Below, piece by piece: positions 16,401 through 24,658 of a stretch of DNA of 64,000 nt. Under the pieces are notes generated by a model. It was not told the origin of the DNA, ran no database searches, and saw only the letters and a program-made list of their open reading frames with translations. Source of the DNA: an uncultured Mesonia sp. (GTDB taxonomy: Bacteria > Bacteroidota > Bacteroidia > Flavobacteriales > Flavobacteriaceae); contig CANLVH010000009.1 in NCBI GenBank assembly GCA_947494545.1, forward strand, positions 1 through 64,000, written 5' to 3'. A program made the translations under genes and the position numbers. Position 1 is the first letter of the stretch; each line of letters begins with the position of its first letter.

Positions 16401-18194
16401 TTAAATGTCTTTTAAGTCATTAAAAAAATAATAATTTTGTCTAGCTGAATCTACAATGTATTCATTGTTAACGCTTAGTAACCAATTTATTATTTTTCCA
16501 TCTATGTTTTCATCAATTAACTCAATATTATTTATTTTATATTTGTTCAAAGAATGTTTTAAGTTTCGCTTTATTTCTCCATCTTTATAAATCTGTTCAT
16601 TTTTTATTAATAAGATTATGTCTCTATCAAACTTAGATTGAAAATATTTCTCCCATTCCTTTCTTTTGGATTCAAATTGTGGTGACTGTATTATTTCCAC
16701 TTTTTCATTGACCAACCAAACGAAAACTATTCTTTTGAAAGGTAGTTTTTCTCGGCAGGAAGCAAAAAGCATTTCATAAACTTTAAATAAGCTTTTTTCA
16801 TAACTATCTTCCCGGAAGAAACCAACCAAGGCTTTTTTACTTTTTAAAACACTTTTATGCAAAGGTTTATTTTTTAATTTCATCTCTTTCAACCATTCCT
16901 TCACTTTACTATTGCTATTTAAGTAGAATGTTATTTCTTTAGGTTTTCGAGCTAATTTTAAATATAAATTATTTTCCTTAAAATTAAAGGTGTTTGCTAT
17001 TAAATGTGCTAATGAAAACTTGTTTTCAGCTAAACCAACATTCGAAATATTCTCATTTGAAAAGGTATTCTGAAAAAGCATTTTAACTTCCGTTTCTGAA
17101 ATAAATTTTGGTTCTACAGATTTCTCACCATCCTTGAACTGCAAATATTCTGCTGCTCTCTTTTTCTTATCAATACTAACCTTTTTAATAATAGAAGTTT
17201 CTATTTCTAATCTTGGTTCGATTAAACAAAGAATGTTTAACTCTAATGTATATAATTGATTTCTTAAAGAAGGTATGCCGTATAAGAAGTCAAGATCATC
17301 TTTGAAAATTGATTGGAAAAAGATTGACCAAAATATCACTTTTGAATTCTTGACCAAATTTATTTTTTTAAGAATCTCAATTAACAAGGAATAATCATTG
17401 GCTTCTATTTTTTCATAAAAAGAAGCTGCGAAATAATAGCCAATAATAAACTCGAAATCCCCATAAACAATATCTGGAACGTCATCGACTGCTCTTTTTA
17501 TTGACCCAAAATTATCTTTGTTTTTAAAATTAATGAACCAACTTCTTACACTATCAAATTTGCTTTCTTTTAGTTTGTGGTTTTTCTTTAAATAATTCAA
17601 GATATATGCACCCCACCAACCAAAACGTTTTTCTGGCTCTGGATGAAAATTACCATCATTTTTCTCTTTCGTAGGGTAAGTTCCATACGAAATAATTTCT
17701 TTTATGAAATTTTTCTTGAATTTGTTGAGCTCATTCGTCTGATTTAATATTTCAAAAGTTTGCTGAGTATAATTTTTTGAAATGTCTTCGTTTTGAGCTA
17801 ATGAGTAACATTCTAAAAAGCCTCTACGGATGAAACTGTAAAGTGCAATTTCACCAAATAAATCACTGGACTTTGGGAAATTTAGTTCATCCTTATTTTC
17901 AGAAGTACTATCTCTATAATTACGGTCCGAAAATTTAATTAAACCTTTTGGAATCCTAAGGTGATTGAAAAATAAGTTCTTTTCTTGTTTTGGAATTTCA
18001 AAGCCATCTATTGCACCAAAAACAATTATTAGCTGATTTTTAAACTCCACAAGGTTTTCAGCATCCACGAAAACAACGATGCTAAAATCTTTTTGAGCTT
18101 GCTCAATTTTTAATCGTGAAACTGGTACCACAAGGGTTTTCTTAAAAATTAAGCTCTCGGTTTCAGTTAAAGAAAGATATACTTTTTTATTCAT
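16401..18194 (-). CDS. Unknown 597-aa protein, helicase-linked (retron operon)
   Basis: No motif that I can name. It is a large Lys/Asn/Phe-rich soluble protein, mostly helical in appearance. There is an N-terminal beta-rich part (residues 1-100), a helical middle (about 120-380) and a C-terminal segment around 470-597 with alternating strands and helices (FKRIVFVWLVNEKVEII, then RDIILLIKN) that could be a Rossmann-like or nuclease-like module, though I see no catalytic signature. It starts 12 bases after the SF1 helicase stop, the spacing expected of a translationally linked partner. Its position suggests a helicase partner or effector, not a housekeeping gene. Base composition is as AT-rich as in the rest of the operon. 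Confidence 0.75.
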   Translation of the reverse strand: MNKKVYLSLTETESLIFKKTLVVPVSRLKIEQAQKDFSIVVFVDAENLVEFKNQLIIVFGAIDGFEIPKQEKNLFFNHLRIPKGLIKFSDRNYRDSTSENKDELNFPKSSDLFGEIALYSFIRRGFLECYSLAQNEDISKNYTQQTFEILNQTNELNKFKKNFIKEIISYGTYPTKEKNDGNFHPEPEKRFGWWGAYILNYLKKNHKLKESKFDSVRSWFINFKNKDNFGSIKRAVDDVPDIVYGDFEFIIGYYFAASFYEKIEANDYSLLIEILKKINLVKNSKVIFWSIFFQSIFKDDLDFLYGIPSLRNQLYTLELNILCLIEPRLEIETSIIKKVSIDKKKRAAEYLQFKDGEKSVEPKFISETEVKMLFQNTFSNENISNVGLAENKFSLAHLIANTFNFKENNLYLKLARKPKEITFYLNSNSKVKEWLKEMKLKNKPLHKSVLKSKKALVGFFREDSYEKSLFKVYEMLFASCREKLPFKRIVFVWLVNEKVEIIQSPQFESKRKEWEKYFQSKFDRDIILLIKNEQIYKDGEIKRNLKHSLNKYKINNIELIDENIDGKIINWLLSVNNEYIVDSARQNYYFFNDLKDI

Positions 18195-18206
18195 TTTTTT
18201 TAAATT

Positions 18207-19322
18207 TTAAAACCAGTCAATATCTTCTGCATTATCCTCATTTTCTGATTCAATAGTGACATTTAAGATCTCAGGAATGCTGTCAGGTCTTCTAATAATA
18301 AATAGACTTGAATTAGTCCTTGTTATGCTAACATATAAGATATTTTTCAGTTGTCTTGTGCCGGTAAGCAATTTCATCATATTGGTATCCTTATTGAAAC
18401 CAAAAATAATTACAGTTTCAAACTCCAAACCCTTACTGCTTTGGCTTGTAATCAGCAGAGGGGTTGAGGATGTGAAATTGTGATTTTTGAAATCTTTATT
18501 ATCTGTAAAATAGTGATGATCTATATCTTGATTTTTTAGGTAATTTGCAAGGTTCTGCAAATTAGCTCGATCTGGCGCAATTACTCCAACACTTTTCTGA
18601 AGTTCTTTTTTGCTTTCAAGAATCTCACTTATTTTTTTAAACTCATTCGAGACATCTGTCTCGATGATTGTCGGTTGTGTTTGGATTACATTCGTGACTT
18701 TGGCTTCTAAATTTTCATTTTTTATGGAAAATAGACTGGCAAGTTTTGCAATACCTGTATGAAATCTGAATATTGTATTTAATTGCCGCATTATCCCATT
18801 TCCACCAATTTTATCTTTGTTCAAATTTGTTTCATAAACACTTTGATCGAAATCGCCAAGTGACGTTATCCGTTCTGAAATTCTTTTGATTAATTCCCAT
18901 TCTAAAGGCTTTAGATCTTGTACTTCATCAATCACTGTAACCTTATAACTTTTTTCGAACTCACATTTTAATAATTGTTGAAGTAAATACTCATATCTTT
19001 CGTTGTAAGATCCTTCACCTTTTTTTTCAATATTTTGCCCACTTGCCAAATCCCAAAAAAACTTGTCTTTAGTGGCTATGGTTACGTTGTCTGATATCTC
19101 CAATTCATTCATTGAGGACTTTAGGTAACCGTATAAACTATAATTAAACATCAATATCAGAGGTCTGCCGATTCCCTCCTTAACCATATCCTGCAATGCA
19201 TATAGGCTAATTAATGTTTTCCCAGATCCTGGCGGGCCTTCAACGAATAAATCAGACTTTTCCCTTGAAATAGCCCTGATTATTTCTTTTTGTATTTCTG
19301 TCAGTCTGTTATAAGATAACAT
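18207..19322 (-). CDS. Compact UvrD/Rep-like SF1 helicase (retron operon)
   Basis: A superfamily 1 helicase core stripped to 371 residues; UvrD/Rep enzymes are about 650-750. Motifs in order: a Q motif (TEIQKEII, residue 8), Walker A GPPGSGKT (29-36), Walker B/motif II VIDEVQDL (130-137), motif III LGDFDQSVY (155-163), motif IV-like IFRFHTGIAKLA (184), motif V SSKGLEFETVIIFG (about 293) and motif VI YVSITR. All catalytic residues seem present, but the 1B/2B accessory domains are missing, so it may translocate or sense DNA rather than unwind processively. It starts three bases after the Hsp70 gene stop and runs into the unknown 597-residue gene after 12 bases. In context it probably acts on phage or retron DNA; that is inference. 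Confidence 0.88.
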   Translation of the reverse strand: MLSYNRLTEIQKEIIRAISREKSDLFVEGPPGSGKTLISLYALQDMVKEGIGRPLILMFNYSLYGYLKSSMNELEISDNVTIATKDKFFWDLASGQNIEKKGEGSYNERYEYLLQQLLKCEFEKSYKVTVIDEVQDLKPLEWELIKRISERITSLGDFDQSVYETNLNKDKIGGNGIMRQLNTIFRFHTGIAKLASLFSIKNENLEAKVTNVIQTQPTIIETDVSNEFKKISEILESKKELQKSVGVIAPDRANLQNLANYLKNQDIDHHYFTDNKDFKNHNFTSSTPLLITSQSSKGLEFETVIIFGFNKDTNMMKLLTGTRQLKNILYVSITRTNSSLFIIRRPDSIPEILNVTIESENEDNAEDIDWF

Positions 19323-19325
19323 AAG

Positions 19326-21674
19326 TCAAAATGGTAAATTGTTCATATCTAAATATTTTCCTTCGTCTTCATTTCTTCGCTCGATTTCTGGATCGACATA
19401 AGAAAATGGTTCACCGGCTTCGTCAAAAATATCTTTAAGCAAAACTCTTCTGTCAAAATCAGAAAATAATTCCGGCTCTTTTTTATATTGTTCGACGACC
19501 TCTTTTATTTCGGTATTATCATTTTCTACTTCGTTTTTTAACAAGGCCATTTTACATTTTATGGTTGAGTCTTCCTTGACACTATTCTCTTGTGATGTTA
19601 AATAAACCAATGCCTGGCCCGGGTTGCGCCGCTCTAAGAAAACGGAATAATTATATCTTAAAACGGAATTATTGGGCGCTATTTCAATGGCTCTTTCTAA
19701 AGCTTTCTTTGCCGTCTCACGATGCCCTAATCTAGAATTCAAGATATAAATCATATTCCACACCCAACTATCCTGATCATCAAAACGCTTTACATATAAC
19801 TCTGCACATTCTAAGGCACCTAAATAGTTTTTTGCTTTATAATGTCTGTCAATCAAATCTTTTAGTAGATTTCGCTCTTCTGAACGGTTGTTTTCCTGTT
19901 TTGCCTTATTCAGTCTGGATTTTACCTTATAAACTTCAAGTTGTTCATCAGTCATTTTTCCAATAGCATAAGGATTATCAAACTTTGCATCACCTATTAA
20001 ATCGTTATTAGCATACACCTTCATCGAAAATACTTTGTTTTTCGTGATTTCCGCCTGTATTTTAATCTTCGTATCTATAGGGTAAAACTTTTTGAGCGGG
20101 CACCTTATCTCTCCTATTGGGAAGTCTGCACCATTTATACAGACAGGTATAAGAACCTCTTCTAACATATTGGTTTGTAGTTTGAAGTCAGGTATTTCAA
20201 CGGATTGTGGCAAGGATTGTCCGCGTTCTATAATGGGATAAAACCGATTATTCCTTAACCGAACCCCAAGATTGTCACTGGTTATAGGACTTATTAACGA
20301 AACACCAAATTGATTTACAAAAAAAGAATAGACCGCGGCTCCTTCCGCAACCAGTTTATCAGGTTCTGCAGAAATAAGAACCTTTGAGTTCACTAACTTT
20401 TCAGTAGTTAATGATCCCAAGAAGGGATTAAAACTGCTTCCTCCTACGAGTAACACATAGTCTACGGCATCTAAAGTTTCATCTGCTTTTCCAATGATTT
20501 CCGAGATTGAAGTGCTAATCGTGGTAATTGTTTTGTCCAAGTACTTAAAACTGTAATCCTTTCCCCTAAAAAATTTGACAAATAAATCTTTAAATATCTG
20601 ACCGGAAATTGTAACGTCCCCTAAACTATAATCAGTTGTGTTATAGTTAACTGTCACCTCATTTCTTGTGAATTCAACTGAACTTAAATTCAAATCATCT
20701 ACGCTTTCTCGCCCGGCTTTTAAGCTCAGCTTGTCACAGATCCCTTTTTTTAAATGTTCTGCGATCACACTGAGCTGCGGCAATAACTGTTCTTGAATGT
20801 CCGTGAGGGAAAGGCTTTCAAAATCTGGTATTTCATTTTTTAATTTAGGCATTAAAAACTCCTCGACTATTAACGTGTCTATATCCTGTCCACCTAAATC
20901 ATTGTACCTTGAAATTGCCTTGTTACTTATTGTGATGCCAGAATCTCTCCTGAAATCAATATTTAAAAGTGATAAATCGAGGGTGCCACCACCAAAATCT
21001 ACAACAAGAACATTTTTATTTCTAATATCTTCCGCCCATTGTTCTTTTTCATTATCGGTCAATCTATTAAAATATCCTAAAAAAGCCGCGTTTGGTTCAT
21101 CAATAAGCATATTGTCATTTACACTTATTTTTGCCATCTCCGCTGCTTTTAAAACATCATTTCTCTGATTTACCTGAAAAGAAGCTGGTACTGTAATTAT
21201 TGTATTTTCTAATGCATAATTATTTCCTCGTGAATAAATTTTCCGCATATAATTCATAATCCCGCCTGCAATTTTAAAAGGCATATCCAGTTTTTCATTA
21301 ACGGCATTGGGATACATTGGGTGAAGGTCTATACCCATTTCCACTTTCCAATGATAAAATATGTTTGTTTTATATTTAAATCCCGGATGTCCTTTTAAAT
21401 GGTATAAGTTATTACCCACATACGGCTTGCCCTGATAAAAAGCTACAATGGAAGCCAGCTTTTCATCTTCAATAGTTTGGTCATATTCAAATGGACTTTT
21501 CTGCGGAAAACTTTGAAATTGAACCGGGATCTGGCTAGATTCTTTAAAATTTACGTACTCTGCATCTACCATAGCCATTAAACTGTAGGTTGTCCCCAAG
21601 TCAATCCCCACACTTATCGGGTTCTCAATTGGATTCCCTTTTTTTGAATTAGGGTAGATAATTATATCGCTCAT
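19326..21674 (-). CDS. Hsp70-family ATPase with C-terminal TPR region (retron operon)
   Basis: The N-terminal 430 residues are a complete Hsp70 actin-fold ATPase: VGIDLGTTYSLMAMVD (22, phosphate 1), TVPASFQVNQRNDVLKAAEMA, VVDFGGGTLDLSLL (224, phosphate 2) and the adenosine motif VLLVGGSSFNPFL (about 417). A beta-sandwich substrate-binding-like part follows to about 570. The helical lid is replaced by TPR-like helical repeats (about 610-720, for example YLGALECAELYVKRF and AKKALERAIEIAPNNSVLRYNYSVFLE). This is not the housekeeping DnaK: the C-terminus differs and there is no DnaJ or GrpE nearby. It overlaps the upstream small gene by 4 bp (ATGA), so the two are coupled. A role as an ATP-driven sensor or holder of a toxin is my inference. 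Confidence 0.9.
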   Translation of the reverse strand: MSDIIIYPNSKKGNPIENPISVGIDLGTTYSLMAMVDAEYVNFKESSQIPVQFQSFPQKSPFEYDQTIEDEKLASIVAFYQGKPYVGNNLYHLKGHPGFKYKTNIFYHWKVEMGIDLHPMYPNAVNEKLDMPFKIAGGIMNYMRKIYSRGNNYALENTIITVPASFQVNQRNDVLKAAEMAKISVNDNMLIDEPNAAFLGYFNRLTDNEKEQWAEDIRNKNVLVVDFGGGTLDLSLLNIDFRRDSGITISNKAISRYNDLGGQDIDTLIVEEFLMPKLKNEIPDFESLSLTDIQEQLLPQLSVIAEHLKKGICDKLSLKAGRESVDDLNLSSVEFTRNEVTVNYNTTDYSLGDVTISGQIFKDLFVKFFRGKDYSFKYLDKTITTISTSISEIIGKADETLDAVDYVLLVGGSSFNPFLGSLTTEKLVNSKVLISAEPDKLVAEGAAVYSFFVNQFGVSLISPITSDNLGVRLRNNRFYPIIERGQSLPQSVEIPDFKLQTNMLEEVLIPVCINGADFPIGEIRCPLKKFYPIDTKIKIQAEITKNKVFSMKVYANNDLIGDAKFDNPYAIGKMTDEQLEVYKVKSRLNKAKQENNRSEERNLLKDLIDRHYKAKNYLGALECAELYVKRFDDQDSWVWNMIYILNSRLGHRETAKKALERAIEIAPNNSVLRYNYSVFLERRNPGQALVYLTSQENSVKEDSTIKCKMALLKNEVENDNTEIKEVVEQYKKEPELFSDFDRRVLLKDIFDEAGEPFSYVDPEIERRNEDEGKYLDMNNLPF

Positions 21675-22171
21675 ATTTTCGTTTTATTGGTTGATTCAGC
21701 AGACAGATGTTTTTGAAGATCAGCCGTTAATGTATCTAAGATTTCCTTTCGATACTCAATCACTTCAGATATTTCTATTTTACCGTTTTTTAATAATTTA
21801 CTCACATTTTCATCATCATATAAAGCAATAGTAAAAAAACTACTTCGCGGATATACACGACAAGGATATTTTCTTCTATTATATTTTGTTTGGATAATTT
21901 TTATAGGATTTCGGTGATGAGATTTTTCAATGGAAATATTAATTTCAGCTGTTTTTAAAAACCTCTTTTTTTCCTTATTGGTTTCAAATTCAATAGTTAA
22001 GAATCCCCACCGCTGAGTGAAAGTAATTTCACTGCCAAAAACCTTATCCAAATTAAAAGTATAAGGTAATTTATTATCGTATTGGCTGAAAGAAAAATAA
22101 GGATTAGCATCCTTAAAATACTCCACTAAGAACCTATGCCATTCAATTCGTTTTTCTATAAACACATCCAT
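21671..22171 (-). CDS. Unknown 166-aa protein coupled to Hsp70 (retron operon)
   Basis: No family recognised. It is soluble, with aromatic-rich N-terminal half (KRIEWHRFLVEYFKDANPYF), a beta-rich centre (GSEITFTQRWGFLTIEFETN) with a basic stretch (KYNRRKYPCRVYPRS), and a helical C-terminus. The stop codon overlaps the Hsp70 start by 4 bp, and the gene follows the HEPN-like gene by 6 bp. A small client or adaptor for the Hsp70 is a reasonable guess from the coupling, with no motif to prove it. Confidence 0.7.
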   Translation of the reverse strand: MDVFIEKRIEWHRFLVEYFKDANPYFSFSQYDNKLPYTFNLDKVFGSEITFTQRWGFLTIEFETNKEKKRFLKTAEINISIEKSHHRNPIKIIQTKYNRRKYPCRVYPRSSFFTIALYDDENVSKLLKNGKIEISEVIEYRKEILDTLTADLQKHLSAESTNKTKI

Positions 22172-22177
22172 AAACTA

Positions 22178-23011
22178 TTATTTCCTATTATATTTATCCA
22201 GATCAATTTTTTCCCCGCTAAATTTTGGTCCTTCTAGTTTTGGTCGTTTTGTGACAACATCATACTTTTTCACTTTGGGATCAATTTTTTTAAAGCTTTC
22301 AATTATCTTCCTTAATATATTGATATAAAATCCAAGTCGTGAAAAATCGGATGATTTGAGTTTTTTTATTTCTTCGCCCAATTTATTATTCTGTATACTG
22401 GAATTTCTATGACTGTTTGCATTTCTAATATTTATCATATTACTGATATTCCAATGGTTTTCTTTTTCCCAATCTTGAAGTTTCGCATCAATCATCCAAA
22501 AAGTTATTTTTGACCAAATATCTATTTTCTCTATTGGGTTTTTATATTCTTCATTTACATTATTTTTAAATTTTTTATAAAAAAAACGGTCATAAGGAAC
22601 AAATGAAAATTTTTCACTGTAAGAATAGGAATAATAATCTTTGTTGACTTTTATTTTTTCATAGGCATTAGAAATAGAAATGTAAGAATTGAGCATATTT
22701 TCCATCTGATAAAAACAAAATAGAATAAATCGACTAACATCATTAACAGTTTGGTACCAGGACATTTCTATGTAATCATCTATTAACTCTTTTTTTAATT
22801 TTTTATCCTTGATCGATGAATAGAAACTTCTACCTTTAATTTTAAATTGTAATTTTTGAGCTTTTAGAAATTCTGGGAAATTTTCAAAATTATAGCCTTT
22901 CGAAAATTTGTTTTTTAATTTTTCTTCGAACCACTTATTTCCTTCAATCTGACACAGCTCGTCAATTAAATGTAGTAATTTTTCTAAGCTTTCTTTATTT
23001 GGATTATCCAT
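22178..23011 (-). CDS. HEPN-like protein, candidate RNase toxin (retron operon)
   Basis: A 277-residue helical protein. At residues 196-201 it has RNANSH, which fits the R(N)x3H / Rx4-6H active site of HEPN ribonucleases, preceded by hydrophobic helices (VNDVSRFILFCFYQMENML, 90-107, and WSKITFWMIDAKLQD, 166-180) as in the four-helix HEPN bundle. The N-terminal 70 residues are charged and the C-terminal 40 are basic (KKYDVVTKRPKLEGPKF), perhaps RNA or RT contacting. It starts one base after the RT stop, the place where retrons usually encode their effector. HEPN assignment rests on motif and helix pattern only; a HEPN structural variant without activity or an unrelated helical protein is possible. 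Confidence 0.6.
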   Translation of the reverse strand: MDNPNKESLEKLLHLIDELCQIEGNKWFEEKLKNKFSKGYNFENFPEFLKAQKLQFKIKGRSFYSSIKDKKLKKELIDDYIEMSWYQTVNDVSRFILFCFYQMENMLNSYISISNAYEKIKVNKDYYSYSYSEKFSFVPYDRFFYKKFKNNVNEEYKNPIEKIDIWSKITFWMIDAKLQDWEKENHWNISNMINIRNANSHRNSSIQNNKLGEEIKKLKSSDFSRLGFYINILRKIIESFKKIDPKVKKYDVVTKRPKLEGPKFSGEKIDLDKYNRK

Positions 23012-23012
23012 A

Positions 23013-24221
23013 CTATCCTTTAAAATTTGTCATTGCCTTATCTAAACCATCATTCCAAATAGATTCTAGAATTGAACTTAAATTTGCTTTTGGGGCGTTC
23101 TTTGTTTCTTTCTGACTATTATTCTTCGATTGCAACTTATCAAACCGCTTTTTCAACTTCCGATACGTACTATCATTTTCGCCTTTCACCATTTTTAAAA
23201 ACAGTAGCTTACCATCCAAAACCTGCTTGAAGTTAGCAGAATCTTTTTTGGAATAGCCACGTCCTTTTTCAGAACTGTTATAATCTTTTCGGAATTTTTC
23301 CGTGGCTTTTTCTATTCCATAACGTTCCCAAAGGTAAAGCCAATTGCGTAACTGTTTCACATAACGTCGATTGACATTTACTTTTTCATTGACTGTTAAG
23401 CCAGTAACTTCTTGTCGAAACCCGCTCTGTTGCAAACGGGTTTTCTTATCGTTGATTCCTAATTTATTCTTTCCTTGATACTCTGTGATTATCCTATTCA
23501 ATTCGTTTTTAAAATCGTCTTTAGAGAACACATTGGTATGGGCAGAAAAGGTAATGTCATCAGCATAACGGGAATATGTAACCTTAAACCGTTTGGCCAA
23601 ACCATTCAATCGATGGTCTAATTTTGCACACAAAATATTTGTAATAGTCGGTGAAGTTGGGGCGCCCTGTGGTAAAACAGTTTTCTTTTTTCCATCTACT
23701 TCAAACGGATGCGTACATAAACTTGCCAACAAGAAAGCTAAGTCCTCTTTTTCCTTTCCTAAAGAAAATGGCGGAATCATAAATCCATATTTTACCCATT
23801 GACGGTCAAAGGAGTGGAAAAAGTTTTTAAGATCGGTGTTGTAAACATAATGTTTCCCCACGTGCTGTTTGGCATTATCTACAATAGATTTCCCAGGAAC
23901 GAAACCTGTTGCTTTGAAATGTGGTTCGGCAATCGTATTTAGAATAATGTTCAAGGGTCTTAAAATATGTTTTAAACCATTAACCGGGGCATGAATTTGG
24001 CGTTTATCCCCGTTCTTTTTAGGAATGGTAAATTTAGTGTAACGGATAGTGCTGAACTTTGGATTACAGTAATAAGCAAACTTTTTCAACTCCAAAAGTT
24101 CACAATCTTCACCGTAAAGCATTTTATTAACCAAGTTAATCAGTGCCACTAGATCCTCTTTAGATTCCACTTTTTGGAATTGTGATCTAATTTTATCGGT
24201 ATGTTGTTTCGTTAACTTCAT
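23013..24221 (-). CDS. Retron reverse transcriptase
   Basis: A 402-residue RT with all retron hallmarks. Finger/palm blocks are present: FTIPKKNGDKRQIHAP (64), FVPGKSIVDNAKQH with the retron-specific NAxxH (116-120), the first catalytic Asp in YNTDLKNFFHSF (130), LPQGAPTSPTITN (183), YSRYADDITFS (YADD, 219-222) and EVTGLTVN with the VTG triplet of region Y (272-274). It should make a branched RNA-DNA (msDNA) from the RNA encoded just upstream. The C-terminal ~100 residues are basic and longer than in compact retron RTs. The ATG is at 24221, about 16 bases from the end of the predicted RNA, and the HEPN-like gene begins one base after the stop. I am sure of a retron RT; the published type is not clear. 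Confidence 0.93.
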   Translation of the reverse strand: MKLTKQHTDKIRSQFQKVESKEDLVALINLVNKMLYGEDCELLELKKFAYYCNPKFSTIRYTKFTIPKKNGDKRQIHAPVNGLKHILRPLNIILNTIAEPHFKATGFVPGKSIVDNAKQHVGKHYVYNTDLKNFFHSFDRQWVKYGFMIPPFSLGKEKEDLAFLLASLCTHPFEVDGKKKTVLPQGAPTSPTITNILCAKLDHRLNGLAKRFKVTYSRYADDITFSAHTNVFSKDDFKNELNRIITEYQGKNKLGINDKKTRLQQSGFRQEVTGLTVNEKVNVNRRYVKQLRNWLYLWERYGIEKATEKFRKDYNSSEKGRGYSKKDSANFKQVLDGKLLFLKMVKGENDSTYRKLKKRFDKLQSKNNSQKETKNAPKANLSSILESIWNDGLDKAMTNFKG

Positions 24222-24237
24222 TTCGAGTAAAAATAAG

Positions 24238-24501
24238 TTCTTGAAAGCCTAAACCATTATTCTTTATGTATGAGTGTTAATCAATATGTGTATTTAAACA
24301 ATAATCCATATCAATTATTCCTATAAAACATATAAATAATATAAGTTTATAAGTAATAAAAGCTTTAATTAAAAAGACTATTATAAATTACTTACTAACC
24401 TTCAACCCGATTAAAAACCGGGTCAGTATGCCGATCATTGTTTGAATAAAAATTCAAACCAGCATACACGATCAATAACTTTAGTTTAGGCTTTCAAAGA
24501 A
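24238..24501 (-). ncRNA. Retron msr-msd RNA (predicted)
   Basis: Read on the minus strand, the RNA begins near 24501 and ends 16 bases before the RT start. Its ends pair: GTTTAGGCTTTCAA at 24484-24497 (plus-strand sense) is perfectly complementary to TTGAAAGCCTAAAC at 24241-24254, extended by GAA/TTC past a one-base bulge. These are the a1/a2 repeats. Next to a1 lie two msr-type hairpins: GTTTGAAT/ATTCAAAC around an AAAA loop (24440-24459) with an outer GTATGC/GCATAC clamp (24426-24467), and ACCCG/CGGGT (24405-24423). A long, AT-rich imperfect hairpin around 24315-24359, extended by partial pairing of the flanks, is the likely msd template. The branching G is not assigned. Confidence 0.85.
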
Positions 24502-24507
24502 CTGGTG

Positions 24508-24515
24508 CAAATATG
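24508..24515 (-). promoter_or_regulatory. Probable -7 element of the retron promoter
   Basis: On the minus strand the octamer CATATTTG differs by one base from the Bacteroidota -7 consensus TAnnTTTG. Transcription from it would start a few bases before position 24501, exactly at the predicted 5' end of the msr-msd RNA. The operator-like site at 24527-24541 sits just upstream, over the expected -33 position. Confidence 0.5.
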
Positions 24516-24526
24516 AAATCTATCTA

Positions 24527-24541
24527 TGCATTCTATCTGCA
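24527..24541. promoter_or_regulatory. Operator-like site 1 (retron promoter)
   Basis: TGCATTCTATCTGCA, a TGCA-N7-TGCA dyad. An identical 15-mer lies at 24629-24643. This copy covers the -33 region of the minus-strand retron promoter, so a protein bound here would block the retron transcript. The divergent WYL regulator is the obvious candidate to bind it. Confidence 0.65.
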
Positions 24542-24628
24542 CGTTAAAAATAAAATTTAATTTTGATTGCTAAAAGTTTTCAAAGGATATTCCTTCTCAT
24601 CTTCGGCAACAAAAGTATTTGTATCTTG

Positions 24629-24643
24629 TGCATTCTATCTGCA
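24629..24643. promoter_or_regulatory. Operator-like site 2 (WYL gene promoter)
   Basis: Exact second copy of TGCATTCTATCTGCA, 102 bp from the first. It overlaps the presumed transcription start of the WYL gene: a -7-like TATCTTG lies at 24622-24628 and the start codon is at 24659. Placement fits autoregulation. Confidence 0.65.
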
Positions 24644-24658
24644 TAACAAAATGAAATT

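Noticed and set aside
19326..21674. Reading the Hsp70 as the housekeeping DnaK
   Set aside because: The C-terminus is TPR-like rather than a normal lid, no dnaJ/grpE is near, and it is translationally coupled to an unknown gene of a defence operon.
23013..24221. Group II intron or diversity-generating RT
   Set aside because: No maturase domain, no intron RNA ends and no variable-repeat pair are visible; NAxxH and VTG motifs and the a1/a2 pair specify a retron.
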